Below, in pieces: positions 7,855-15,573 of a stretch of DNA of 64,000 nucleotides. Source of the DNA: JACCVL01 sp963704295. Its GTDB lineage: Bacteria > Actinomycetota > Actinomycetes > Propionibacteriales > Nocardioidaceae. Position 1 is the first letter of the stretch. Each line of letters starts with the position of its first letter. A program made the position numbers and the translations under genes. The DNA is taken from NCBI GenBank assembly GCA_963704295.1, contig OY969884.1:1364001-1428000 (forward strand), read 5' to 3'. Under the pieces are notes generated by a model. The model saw only the letters and a list, made by a program, of their open reading frames with translations. It was not told the DNA's origin and ran no database searches.

Positions 7855-9494
7855 GCGCCGTGCAGGGCAGCGTCGTGGCGCTGTCGGAGAGCGCTACCCA
7901 GGGGCTGACCACCGGGCTGTTCGTGGCGGTCGTCGGGCTGACGATCGGAATCACGGTCTGGGCCAGCAGGCACACCAAGGGCGCCACCGACTACTACGCC
8001 GCCGGCCGCAACATCACCGGCTTCCAGAACGGCCTCGCGATCTCCGGTGACTACATGTCGGCCGCCTCGTTCCTCGGCATCTCCGGGCTGATCGCCCTGT
8101 ACGGCTATGACGGCTTCCTGTACTCCATCGGTTTTCTCGTGGCGTGGCTGATCGCCCTGCTGCTGGTCGCCGAGCTGCTGCGGAACTCCGGCCGCTACAC
8201 CATGGCCGACCAGTTGGCGTACCGGATGCGGCAGCGGCCGGTCCGCACCGCCGCGGCCACCTCGACGGTCGTCGTGTCGATCTTCTACCTGCTCGCGCAG
8301 ATGGTGGGCGCGGGCACTCTGGTCGCCCTGCTGCTCGGCGTGGACAGCGACGCGCTGAAGAACCTCACCATCGCCGCGGTCGGCGTGCTGATGATCTTCT
8401 ACGTCGTCTTCGGCGGGATGAAGGGCACGACCTGGGTCCAGATCGTCAAGGCGGTGCTGCTGATGACCGGCACCGTGCTGATCACCGTCCTGGTGCTCGG
8501 CAAGTTCGGCTTCAACCTGTCCGACCTGCTCGGCGAGGCCGCCACCGAGTCGGGCAAGGGCGAGGCCTTCCTCGAGCCCGGGCTCCGGTACGGCACCGAC
8601 CTGACCGCCAAGATCGACTTCCTGTCGCTCGGGTTGGCGCTGGTTCTCGGCACCGCGGGCCTGCCGCACATCCTGATCCGCTTCTACACCGTGCCGACGT
8701 CCAAGGACGCGCGGACGTCGGTGCTGTGGGCGATCGGCCTGATCGGCAGCTTCTACCTGATGACGCTGGTCCTCGGCTTCGGCGCCGCCGCGCTGGTGGA
8801 CACCGGGCCGGACAGTCAGGTGGTGGCGAGCACGGGCAACCTGGCCTCGCCGCTGCTGGCCGAGGCGGTCGGAGGCGGCGAGGGCAGCACCGGTGGCGCG
8901 GTCCTGCTGGCGCTGATCTCCGCGGTGGCGTTCGCGACCATCCTCGCAGTGGTGGCGGGCCTCACCCTCACCTCGGCCTCGTCGGTGGCGCACGACCTCT
9001 ACGGCAACGTGATGCGCAAGGGCGAGGCGACCGGTGACGAGGAGGTGAAGGTCGCCCGCGTCGCGGCCTTCGTCATCGGCGCGATCGCGATCGCGCTCGC
9101 GATCCCGGCGCAGAGCCTCAACATCGCCTTCCTGGTGGCCCTGGCGTTCGCCGTCGCCGCCTCGGCCAACCTGCCGTCGCTGCTGTACAACCTGTTCTGG
9201 CGCCGCTTCAACACCCGAGGCGCGACCTGGGGCATCTACGGCGGTCTGGTGATGTGCGTCGGGCTGGTGTTCTTCAGCCCGGTCGTGTCGGGCAGCGAGA
9301 CCGCGCTGTTCACCGGCAGTGACTGGGCGTACTTCCCGCTGAGCAACCCGGGCATCGTGTCCATCCCGTTCGGGTTCTTCATGGGGTGGCTGGGCACGAT
9401 CACCGCCCGCGAGCGAACGTCGGAGGACCGCTACCCCGAGCTGGAGGTCCGGTCGCTCACCGGAGCCGGCGCCGAGACCGCCGTGCACCACTGA
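7851..9494 (+). CDS. Cation/acetate symporter (ActP/MctC-like), second copy
   Basis: SSS symporter of 547 aa, about 13 helices. Landmarks are TDYYAAGRNITGFQNGLAISGDYMSAASFLG at the N-terminus (TDYYAAGRNITGFQNG; GDYMSAASFLG), GGMKGTTWVQIVKAVLL near residue 190 and TAGLPHILIRFYTVP near 285. This is the closest match in the window to ActP/MctC, which import acetate, propionate or pyruvate with a cation. It is translationally coupled to the DUF485 gene. A strong hairpin follows the stop, and acs lies 177 bp downstream, consistent with uptake followed by activation of acetate. Confidence 0.9.
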   Translation: MSAVQGSVVALSESATQGLTTGLFVAVVGLTIGITVWASRHTKGATDYYAAGRNITGFQNGLAISGDYMSAASFLGISGLIALYGYDGFLYSIGFLVAWLIALLLVAELLRNSGRYTMADQLAYRMRQRPVRTAAATSTVVVSIFYLLAQMVGAGTLVALLLGVDSDALKNLTIAAVGVLMIFYVVFGGMKGTTWVQIVKAVLLMTGTVLITVLVLGKFGFNLSDLLGEAATESGKGEAFLEPGLRYGTDLTAKIDFLSLGLALVLGTAGLPHILIRFYTVPTSKDARTSVLWAIGLIGSFYLMTLVLGFGAAALVDTGPDSQVVASTGNLASPLLAEAVGGGEGSTGGAVLLALISAVAFATILAVVAGLTLTSASSVAHDLYGNVMRKGEATGDEEVKVARVAAFVIGAIAIALAIPAQSLNIAFLVALAFAVAASANLPSLLYNLFWRRFNTRGATWGIYGGLVMCVGLVFFSPVVSGSETALFTGSDWAYFPLSNPGIVSIPFGFFMGWLGTITARERTSEDRYPELEVRSLTGAGAETAVHH

Positions 9495-9515
9495 CCGGCA
9501 CCGCTCGCCGATCAC

Positions 9516-9555
9516 CCACCGCAGGCCCGGCCCCAGCCCGCCGGGCCTGCGGTGG
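9516..9555 (+). terminator. Hairpin terminator after symporter operon
   Basis: A perfect 15-bp stem (9516-9530 with 9541-9555) surrounds a 10-nt loop, 21 bp after the symporter stop. There is no T run, which is usual for intrinsic terminators in high-GC actinobacteria. Confidence 0.75.
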
Positions 9556-9671
9556 TGTCCACCCGCACCGGCCCAGCCTCAGCGGCTCCCCTTGCGGCGG
9601 GTCGCGCTCGACGGTTGGGTGCCGGTAGGACCTCAGCCAGAACGACGACGAGTCGACACGAAGGAGTCCTC

Positions 9672-11672
9672 GTGAGCGAGCGGGCGACCAGCGACACCGG
9701 TACCGACGACGGCGCCGAGCACGGCCTGTCGAACCTGCTGCGGGAGAACCGCCGGTTCGAGCCGCCCGAGGAGCTGGCGGCGGCGGCGAACGCCACCGCC
9801 GAGACCTACGAGCAGGCCGCCGCGGACCGGCTGGGCTTCTGGGAGCAGCAGGCGGAGCGACTCAGCTGGGGGAGCCGGTGGGACTCGGTCCTCGAGTGGG
9901 AACCGCCGTTCGCCAAGTGGTTCGTCGGCGGCACGCTGAACGCGTCGGTCAACTGCGTCGACCGGCATGTCGAGGCGGGCCTCGGTGACCGGGTCGCCCT
10001 GCACTGGGTCGGCGAGCCCGCCGACGACACTCGGACGATCACGTACTCCGATCTGAAGGACCAGGTCTGCAAGGCGGCGAACGCGCTCACCGACCTCGGG
10101 GTCAGCACGGGTGACCGGGTGGCGATCTACCTGCCGATGATCCCCGAGACGGTCGTGGCGATGCTGGCCTGCGCCCGGATCGGGGCTCCGCACACCGTCG
10201 TCTTCGGCGGCTTCTCCTCCGACGCCCTGGCCGACCGGATCGACGACCTCGGCTGCGAGGTCGTGATCACCGCCGACGGCGGCTATCGGCGCGGGAAGCC
10301 GTCGGCGCTGAAGCCCGCCGTGGACGACGCGGTGAAGCGCTGCCCTGGCGTCCGGACGGTCCTGGTGGTGCGGCGCACCGGTGAGGAGGTGGCCTGGGAC
10401 GCCGACCGGGACCGCTGGTGGCACGAGGCGGTGGACGAGCAGTCGACCGAGCACCAGCCGGAGCAGTTCGACGCCGAGCACCCGCTGTACGTGATGTACA
10501 CCTCCGGCTCAACCGGCAAGCCGAAGGGCATCCTGCACACGACCGGCGGGTACCTGACCCAGGCGGCGTACTCGCACTGGTCGGTGTTCGACCTCAAGCC
10601 GGAGACCGACGTCTACTGGTGCTCGGCGGACATCGGCTGGGTCACCGGCCACAGCTACATCGTCTACGGCCCGCTCGCCAACGGCGCCACCTCGGTGATG
10701 TACGAGGGGACGCCGGACACCCCGCACAAGGGCCGCTGGTGGGAGATCGTGCAGGACTACGGCGTCACGCTGCTCTACACCGCGCCGACCGCGATCCGGA
10801 CCTTCATGAAGTGGGGGTCGCAGATCCCGGCCGAGTTCGACATGTCCAGCCTGCGCATCCTCGGGTCGGTCGGTGAGCCGATCAACCCCGAGGCGTACGT
10901 CTGGTACCGGCACCACATCGGTGGCGATCGGACGCCCGTCGTGGACACCTGGTGGCAGACCGAGACCGGGGCGATGATGATCAGCCCGCTGCCGGGTGTC
11001 ACCGCCGGCAAGCCCGGGTCGGCGATGAAGGCGCTGCCGGGTGTGAGTGCGGAGGTGGTGGACGACGCTGGGGAGCCGGTGCCGAACGGGTCCGGCGGCT
11101 ACCTCGTGCTCACCGAGCCGTGGCCGGCGATGCTGCGCACGCTCTGGGGCGATGACGAGCGGTACAAGGACACGTACTGGTCGCGCTTCCCCGGCCGGTA
11201 CTTCGCCGGCGACGGGGCGAAGAAGGACGACGACGGCGACATCTGGCTGCTCGGCCGGGTGGACGACGTCATGAACGTCTCGGGGCACCGGCTGTCGACG
11301 ACCGAGATCGAGTCCGCGCTGGTGTCGCACGAGAAGGTGGCCGAGGCGGCCGTGGTCGGCGCGACCGATGAGACCACCGGACAGGCCGTGGTCGCGTTCG
11401 TGATCCTGCGCGAGCGGGCCGGTGACGGCGGTCCGGACGTGGTGCAGGAGCTCAGGGCGCATGTCCGCAAGGAGATCGGTGCCATCGCCAGCCCGCGGCA
11501 GATCATGGTCGTCCCCGAGCTGCCCAAGACGCGGTCCGGCAAGATCATGCGCCGGCTGCTCCGCGACGTCGCGGAGAACCGGGAGATGGGCGACGTCACG
11601 ACGCTCACCGACTCGACCGTGATGGACCAGATCCGCACCGGCATCGACTCCGGCGGCGCCGACGACGAGTAA
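9672..11672 (+). CDS. acs: Acetyl-CoA synthetase
   Basis: AMP-forming acetate:CoA ligase, 666 aa, close to the usual 650. The AMP-binding P-loop YTSGSTGKPKGI lies near residue 278, TWWQTETG near 425 and the YKDTYWSRFPGRYFAGDGA segment near 500. The C-terminal domain has GRVDDVMNVSGHR and the catalytic Lys in KTRSGKIMRRLLRD, the site usually controlled by acetylation. GTG 9672 is chosen because AAGGAG lies 5 nt upstream. The gene directly follows the acetate-type symporter operon but is separated from it by a terminator. It makes acetyl-CoA for the TCA cycle and glyoxylate or lipid pathways. Confidence 0.95.
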   Translation: MSERATSDTGTDDGAEHGLSNLLRENRRFEPPEELAAAANATAETYEQAAADRLGFWEQQAERLSWGSRWDSVLEWEPPFAKWFVGGTLNASVNCVDRHVEAGLGDRVALHWVGEPADDTRTITYSDLKDQVCKAANALTDLGVSTGDRVAIYLPMIPETVVAMLACARIGAPHTVVFGGFSSDALADRIDDLGCEVVITADGGYRRGKPSALKPAVDDAVKRCPGVRTVLVVRRTGEEVAWDADRDRWWHEAVDEQSTEHQPEQFDAEHPLYVMYTSGSTGKPKGILHTTGGYLTQAAYSHWSVFDLKPETDVYWCSADIGWVTGHSYIVYGPLANGATSVMYEGTPDTPHKGRWWEIVQDYGVTLLYTAPTAIRTFMKWGSQIPAEFDMSSLRILGSVGEPINPEAYVWYRHHIGGDRTPVVDTWWQTETGAMMISPLPGVTAGKPGSAMKALPGVSAEVVDDAGEPVPNGSGGYLVLTEPWPAMLRTLWGDDERYKDTYWSRFPGRYFAGDGAKKDDDGDIWLLGRVDDVMNVSGHRLSTTEIESALVSHEKVAEAAVVGATDETTGQAVVAFVILRERAGDGGPDVVQELRAHVRKEIGAIASPRQIMVVPELPKTRSGKIMRRLLRDVAENREMGDVTTLTDSTVMDQIRTGIDSGGADDE

Positions 11673-11695
11673 CCCCCACCCCCCCCCCCCCCACC

Positions 11696-11773
11696 CCACG
11701 ATCCGCGACTTTTGCAGCCCCCAACGCCCACCATCCGCGCAGCGAGACCCCCTGCAAAAGTCGCGGATCGTGG
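11696..11773 (+). repeat. Inverted pair of the ATCCGCGACTTYTGCAG repeat family, locus 1
   Basis: Two perfect 22-bp arms (11696-11717 and 11752-11773, inverted) enclose a 34-nt loop, starting 23 bp after the acs stop. A 14-nt C run (11681-11692 plus neighbours) separates acs from the left arm. The same 22-bp unit occurs near 50.2 and 54.2 kb. The hairpin could end acs transcription. Confidence 0.9.
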
Positions 11774-11802
11774 CCGTCGGCGCGGGGGGGCGGGGGCGGT
11801 CG

Positions 11803-11808
11803 TAGGCT
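11803..11808 (+). promoter_or_regulatory. -10 element (TAGGCT) for CBS-permease operon
   Basis: TAGGCT ends 6 nt before the ATG of the CBS-domain gene, suggesting a leaderless transcript that starts at the ATG. Confidence 0.5.
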
Positions 11809-11814
11809 CCGGTC

Positions 11815-12282
11815 ATGCACGCCGCCGACCTCGCCGAGCCGTTCCCGGTCGTCCACCTCGACGACGACGCGCTGCCGGCCACCCGGATGCTCGCGGACCA
11901 GGGTTTGCCCGGACTCGTCGTCGTGGACGACGACGGCGGGCCGCTCGTGGTCCTGCCCGCCTCCCAGGTGCTGCGCTTCGCGCTTCCGGAGTACATCGAG
12001 GAGGACCCCAGACTCGCGAGCATGTACGGCGAGCAGGAGGCGGACGCGTTCTGCCGTGCCCTCGAGGGCCGGACGGTCCGCGAGCTGATGCCCAGCAAGC
12101 AGTACCTGCCGCACCGGGAGGGTGACCGGCCGGTGGTCCGCACCGACGACACGCTGATCGAGGTCGCCACCCAGATGACACGGCAGCACTCGCCGGTCGT
12201 CGCCGTCGTGGACGAGCAGCAGGCAGTGGTCGGAGTGATCACCGTGCACCGCCTGCTCGGCGCAGCGCTGCGTCAGTCGTGA
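11815..12282 (+). CDS. CBS-domain protein
   Basis: Soluble 155-aa protein. A C-terminal CBS motif (TVRELMPSK, then VRTDDTLIEVATQMTRQHSPVVAVVDEQQ, quoted in parts as VRTDDTLIEVA and SPVVAVVDEQQAVVGVIT) and a weaker N-terminal CBS-like half suggest one Bateman module that binds an adenosine nucleotide. The stop overlaps the start of the ArsB-type permease by 4 nt. A regulatory subunit that gates or stabilises the permease is the simplest reading, but the ligand is unknown. Confidence 0.82.
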   Translation: MHAADLAEPFPVVHLDDDALPATRMLADQGLPGLVVVDDDGGPLVVLPASQVLRFALPEYIEEDPRLASMYGEQEADAFCRALEGRTVRELMPSKQYLPHREGDRPVVRTDDTLIEVATQMTRQHSPVVAVVDEQQAVVGVITVHRLLGAALRQS

Positions 12283-13586
12283 GCGCCGAAGCCTGGCAGG
12301 TCGTCGCCGCGATCGTCGTCTTCGTCGGCGCCTACGTGGCGATCGCGACGGAGTTCGTCCACCGGGTCAAGGCGGCGCTGGTCGGCGCCGCGCTCATGCT
12401 GGTCATCGGGGCCAGCAACGGCGAGGTCGCGTTCTTCAGCGAGGAGGCCGGTGTCGACTGGAACGTCATCTTCCTGCTGTTCGGGATGATGGTCGTGGTC
12501 AGCGTCGTCAAGCAGACCGGCTTGTTCGAGTACATCGCGGTGTGGGCCGCCAAGCGCGCCCGCGGCCGGCCGTACCGCGTCCTGGTGCTGCTCTGCCTGA
12601 TCACCGCGGTCGCCTCGGCCGCGCTGGACAACGTCACCACCGTGCTGCTGATCGCCCCGGTGACGCTGCTGGTGTGCGACCGCATCGGCGTCCGCCCGGA
12701 GGGCTTCCTCATCGCCGAGGCGATGGCCTCCAACATCGGCGGGACGGCGACGCTGATCGGCGACCCGCCCAACATCATCATCGCCAGCCGCGCGGACCTG
12801 TCGTTCAACGACTTCCTGATCAACCTGGCACCGCTCGTCGTCGTGCTGATGGGGGTCTTCCTGCTGCTCATCCGGTGGCTGTTCCGCGCCTCGTTCACCT
12901 ACGACGCCCTGCGCGCGGCAGCGGTGATGGACCTGGACGAGCGACGAGCGATCAAGGACCCGCAACTGCTGGTCCGCAGCCTCGTCGTGCTCGCCCTGAT
13001 CCTGGTCTTCTTCAGCCTGCACACGCTGCTGCACGTCGACCCCAGCGTGGTGGCCCTGCTCGGCGCCGGAGCCCTGGTGCTCGTGTCCAGGCTCACCAGC
13101 GCCGAGTTCTTGGAGGACGTGGAGTGGGAGACGCTGGTGTTCTTCGCCGGCCTGTTCATCATGGTCGGCGCGCTGGTGAACATCGGGGTGATCGAGTTCC
13201 TCGGCGAGAAGGCCGTGGACGCCGTCGGCGGTCGCTACCTGCTCGCGGTCACCGGGCTGCTGTTCGGATCGGCGGTGCTGTCCGGGATCGTCGACAACAT
13301 CCCGTACGTCGCCACCATGTCGCCGCTGGTCGCAGACCTCGTCGACTCCGGTGGAGGATCAACCCAGGCCAACTCGCTGTGGTGGGCGCTTGCCATCGGC
13401 GCCGACCTGGGCGGCAATAGCACCGCCATCGGCGCCAGCGCGAACGTGGTGGTCACCGGGATCGCCGCCCGCAACGGCTACCCGATCTCCTTCTGGCGGT
13501 TCACCCGGTACGGGTTGGTGGTCACCCTGATCACGGTCACACTGTCCTGGCCGTACCTCTACCTGCGCTACTTCGCCCTCGCCTGA
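12279..13586 (+). CDS. ArsB/SLC13-type ion permease (arsenite or dicarboxylate/Na+ transporter family)
   Basis: Polytopic 435-aa protein of the ArsB/P-protein (ion transporter) superfamily with 10-11 helices. The duplicated signature is visible: SAALDNVTTVLLIAPVTLL (~residue 108) with GGTATLIGDPPNIIIAS (~150), and SGIVDNIPYVATMSPL (~335) with ADLGGNSTAIGASANVV (~375). The GDPPN motif is typical of the family. Substrates in relatives include arsenite, Na+/H+ or anions; no ArsR, ArsC or other arsenic gene is nearby, so an arsenite role is not supported. It is coupled by a 4-nt overlap to the CBS gene. Confidence 0.82.
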   Translation: MSAEAWQVVAAIVVFVGAYVAIATEFVHRVKAALVGAALMLVIGASNGEVAFFSEEAGVDWNVIFLLFGMMVVVSVVKQTGLFEYIAVWAAKRARGRPYRVLVLLCLITAVASAALDNVTTVLLIAPVTLLVCDRIGVRPEGFLIAEAMASNIGGTATLIGDPPNIIIASRADLSFNDFLINLAPLVVVLMGVFLLLIRWLFRASFTYDALRAAAVMDLDERRAIKDPQLLVRSLVVLALILVFFSLHTLLHVDPSVVALLGAGALVLVSRLTSAEFLEDVEWETLVFFAGLFIMVGALVNIGVIEFLGEKAVDAVGGRYLLAVTGLLFGSAVLSGIVDNIPYVATMSPLVADLVDSGGGSTQANSLWWALAIGADLGGNSTAIGASANVVVTGIAARNGYPISFWRFTRYGLVVTLITVTLSWPYLYLRYFALA

Positions 13587-13710
13587 CCCTGGCCTGGCCC
13601 GTGACGCCCGACCACGACGCTGCCGCCTCGCGGACGCTGGCTAGGCTGCTCACCGGTGTGCCGGGAAGCCTGGTCGGCGTTCCGAGCCACGCCGACCTCC
13701 GGAGGTGCAC

Positions 13711-15042
13711 GTGACCGTGCCCGCCCCCAGCCCCGCTCCCAGCCCTGCCCGCAGCGCCTTCCACCGGCTGTCCCAGGCCGAGTTCACGACGGTCACCGAC
13801 GAACTGCGGCGTGAGACCACCGGCGGGTTCCTGCTGCTGGTGGCGACCGCGGTGGCCCTGGTCTGGGCCAACTCCCCACTGGCCTCGGCGTATGACTCCC
13901 TGCGCACGACCACCGTGGCCGTGCCCGGTCTGATCGAGCTGGACCTGGAGCACTGGGCGGGTGAGGGCCTGCTGGCGGTGTTCTTCTGCGTGGCCGGGCT
14001 CGAGCTCAAGCGCGAGTTCCTGGTCGGCGACCTGTCGGACCGGCGCGAGGCCGTGCTGCCTGTCGTCGCGGCTGTCGCGGGAATGCTGGTACCCGCGCTG
14101 GTCTACGTGCTGATCAACCTCGGTGTCGACGGCCGGCCCGGCGGCTGGGCGGTGCCGGTCGCGACCGACATCGCCTTCGCGCTGGCCGTCCTCGCGCTCG
14201 TCGGCGAGCGACTCCCGACCGCGCTGCGAGCGTTCCTGCTGTCCCTCGCGGTCGTCGACGACCTGCTTGCCATCACCGTGATCGCGATCTTCTTCACCGA
14301 CGGGCTGGCCCTCGGCGCGCTGGCGGCGGCGGCCGCGCTGCTGGGCCTCTACGCGGCTCTCCAGCACCGACGGCTCCAGGCTTGGTGGATCTACCTCCCG
14401 ATCGCGCTTGCGGTCTGGTTCTTCGTGCACGAGGCGGGGGTGCACGCCACCGTGGCGGGCGTCGCCGTCGGGCTCCTGACGCGGGTGCGGCGTGACACCG
14501 GCGAGGACGACTCACCGGCCGAGGTCCTCGAGCACCGGCTCCGCCCGCTGTCGGCGTCGCTGTGCGTCCCGGTGTTCGCGCTGCTCGCCGCCGGCGTCGA
14601 GCTGTCCACCTCCGCCCTGACCGGGCTGGTGACCTCACCGATCGCCGTCGGCATCACCGCCGGGCTGGTGGTCGGCAAGGTGCTCGGCGTCGCGGGCGGC
14701 GCCTGGCTCACCGCCCGGCTGACCCGGGCCGAGCTGAGCCCCCAGCTGGCCTGGTCCGACATCGTCGGCGTCGGTCTGCTGGCAGGCATCGGGTTCACCG
14801 TGTCCCTGCTGCTGGCCGACCTGTCGTTTGCCGACGACCCGGCCGGCGCCGAGACCGCGAAGGCGGCCGTCCTGTTCGCCTCGGTCCTCGCCGCGCTGCT
14901 GGCCACCGCCCTGCTCCGGCGCCGACAGGCGGTGCATCAGGCGCTGTGCGCCGAGGAGGAGCGAGACGAGGACCGGGACGGGGTGCCGGACGTGTACCAG
15001 AGGTCCGACCGGCCCGAGGCGGACAAGCCGGACACCCTCTAG
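13711..15042 (+). CDS. nhaA: Na+/H+ antiporter NhaA
   Basis: NhaA-family antiporter, 443 aa with about 12 helices. The family hallmarks are FFCVAGLELKREFLVGDLS, VPVATDIAFALAVLALVG and the double-Asp helix VVDDLLAITVIAIFF (~residue 190), whose two Asp bind Na+ in E. coli NhaA. GIGFTVSLLLADLSF lies near the C-terminus. A hydrophilic acidic tail of about 35 residues follows. GTG 13711 is preferred over GTG 13705 because GGAGG lies 5 nt upstream of 13711. It exchanges cytosolic Na+ for external protons in pH and salt homeostasis. It stands 124 bp after the ArsB-type gene. Confidence 0.93.
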   Translation: MTVPAPSPAPSPARSAFHRLSQAEFTTVTDELRRETTGGFLLLVATAVALVWANSPLASAYDSLRTTTVAVPGLIELDLEHWAGEGLLAVFFCVAGLELKREFLVGDLSDRREAVLPVVAAVAGMLVPALVYVLINLGVDGRPGGWAVPVATDIAFALAVLALVGERLPTALRAFLLSLAVVDDLLAITVIAIFFTDGLALGALAAAAALLGLYAALQHRRLQAWWIYLPIALAVWFFVHEAGVHATVAGVAVGLLTRVRRDTGEDDSPAEVLEHRLRPLSASLCVPVFALLAAGVELSTSALTGLVTSPIAVGITAGLVVGKVLGVAGGAWLTARLTRAELSPQLAWSDIVGVGLLAGIGFTVSLLLADLSFADDPAGAETAKAAVLFASVLAALLATALLRRRQAVHQALCAEEERDEDRDGVPDVYQRSDRPEADKPDTL

Positions 15043-15079
15043 GGTTGGCGGACCGGCACCAGACGGCGAAGGGAACCCG

Positions 15080-15556
15080 ATGTCTGCCCAGCCCAGTGGC
15101 TCGTCCAGTGGCCCCACCGACGACCGAGACACTCGGCCGACAGCGGCGGCGACCGGCCAGCACCGCGCGGCGGTCGACGCCGAGGAACCGACGATCGGCC
15201 GCCTGGTCGCCGACTCCAGCAAGCACGTATCGACGCTGGTCCGATCCGAGATCGAGCTGGCGAAGTCGGAGCTGAAGGTCAGCGTCAAGGCCGGCGGCAT
15301 CGGTGCCGCGTTGTTGGCGGTGGCCGTCTTCCTGCTGGTGCTCGGCGTGATCATGCTGTCGGCCGCGTTCGCCTTCGCCCTGGTGCGGTGGTTCGACATC
15401 GGTGCCGACTGGGCGTTCCTGATCGTGTTCGGTGCCTACCTGCTGGTGGCCCTCGTGCTGATGCTGCTCGCAGTCAGCCGGTTCAAGAAGGTGTCCGCGC
15501 CGCAACGGACCATCGACACCACCAAGGAGACGGTGGCAGCCCTCAAGCGGCGCTGA
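15080..15556 (+). CDS. Actinobacterial Holin-X family membrane protein
   Basis: A 158-aa protein of the phage_holin_3_6/Holin-X (superfamily III) family. The hydrophilic N-terminus (~45 residues) precedes the amphipathic stretch IGRLVADSSKHVSTLVRSEIELAKSE (shown as IGRLVADSSKHVSTL and RSEIELAKSELK). Two membrane helices (~85-107 and ~118-140) and a basic tail RFKKVSAPQRTIDTTKE follow. Despite the name, this family is chromosomal and conserved next to marP in actinobacteria; no phage genes are present here. Function unknown, probably envelope-related. It is convergent with marP. Confidence 0.85.
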   Translation: MSAQPSGSSSGPTDDRDTRPTAAATGQHRAAVDAEEPTIGRLVADSSKHVSTLVRSEIELAKSELKVSVKAGGIGAALLAVAVFLLVLGVIMLSAAFAFALVRWFDIGADWAFLIVFGAYLLVALVLMLLAVSRFKKVSAPQRTIDTTKETVAALKRR

Positions 15557-15573
15557 GGCTCGGCGACGGGCGG

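Noticed and set aside
12279..13586. Arsenic resistance locus
   Set aside because: The permease is ArsB-like only at superfamily level, and the ArsA-like ATPases at 22.9-25.1 kb are the BagA/B type. No ArsR, ArsC or arsenite-specific features are present.
15080..15556. Prophage remnant suggested by a holin-family protein
   Set aside because: The Holin-X family is chromosomal and conserved next to marP in actinobacteria. No other phage gene, integrase or attachment site is in the vicinity.
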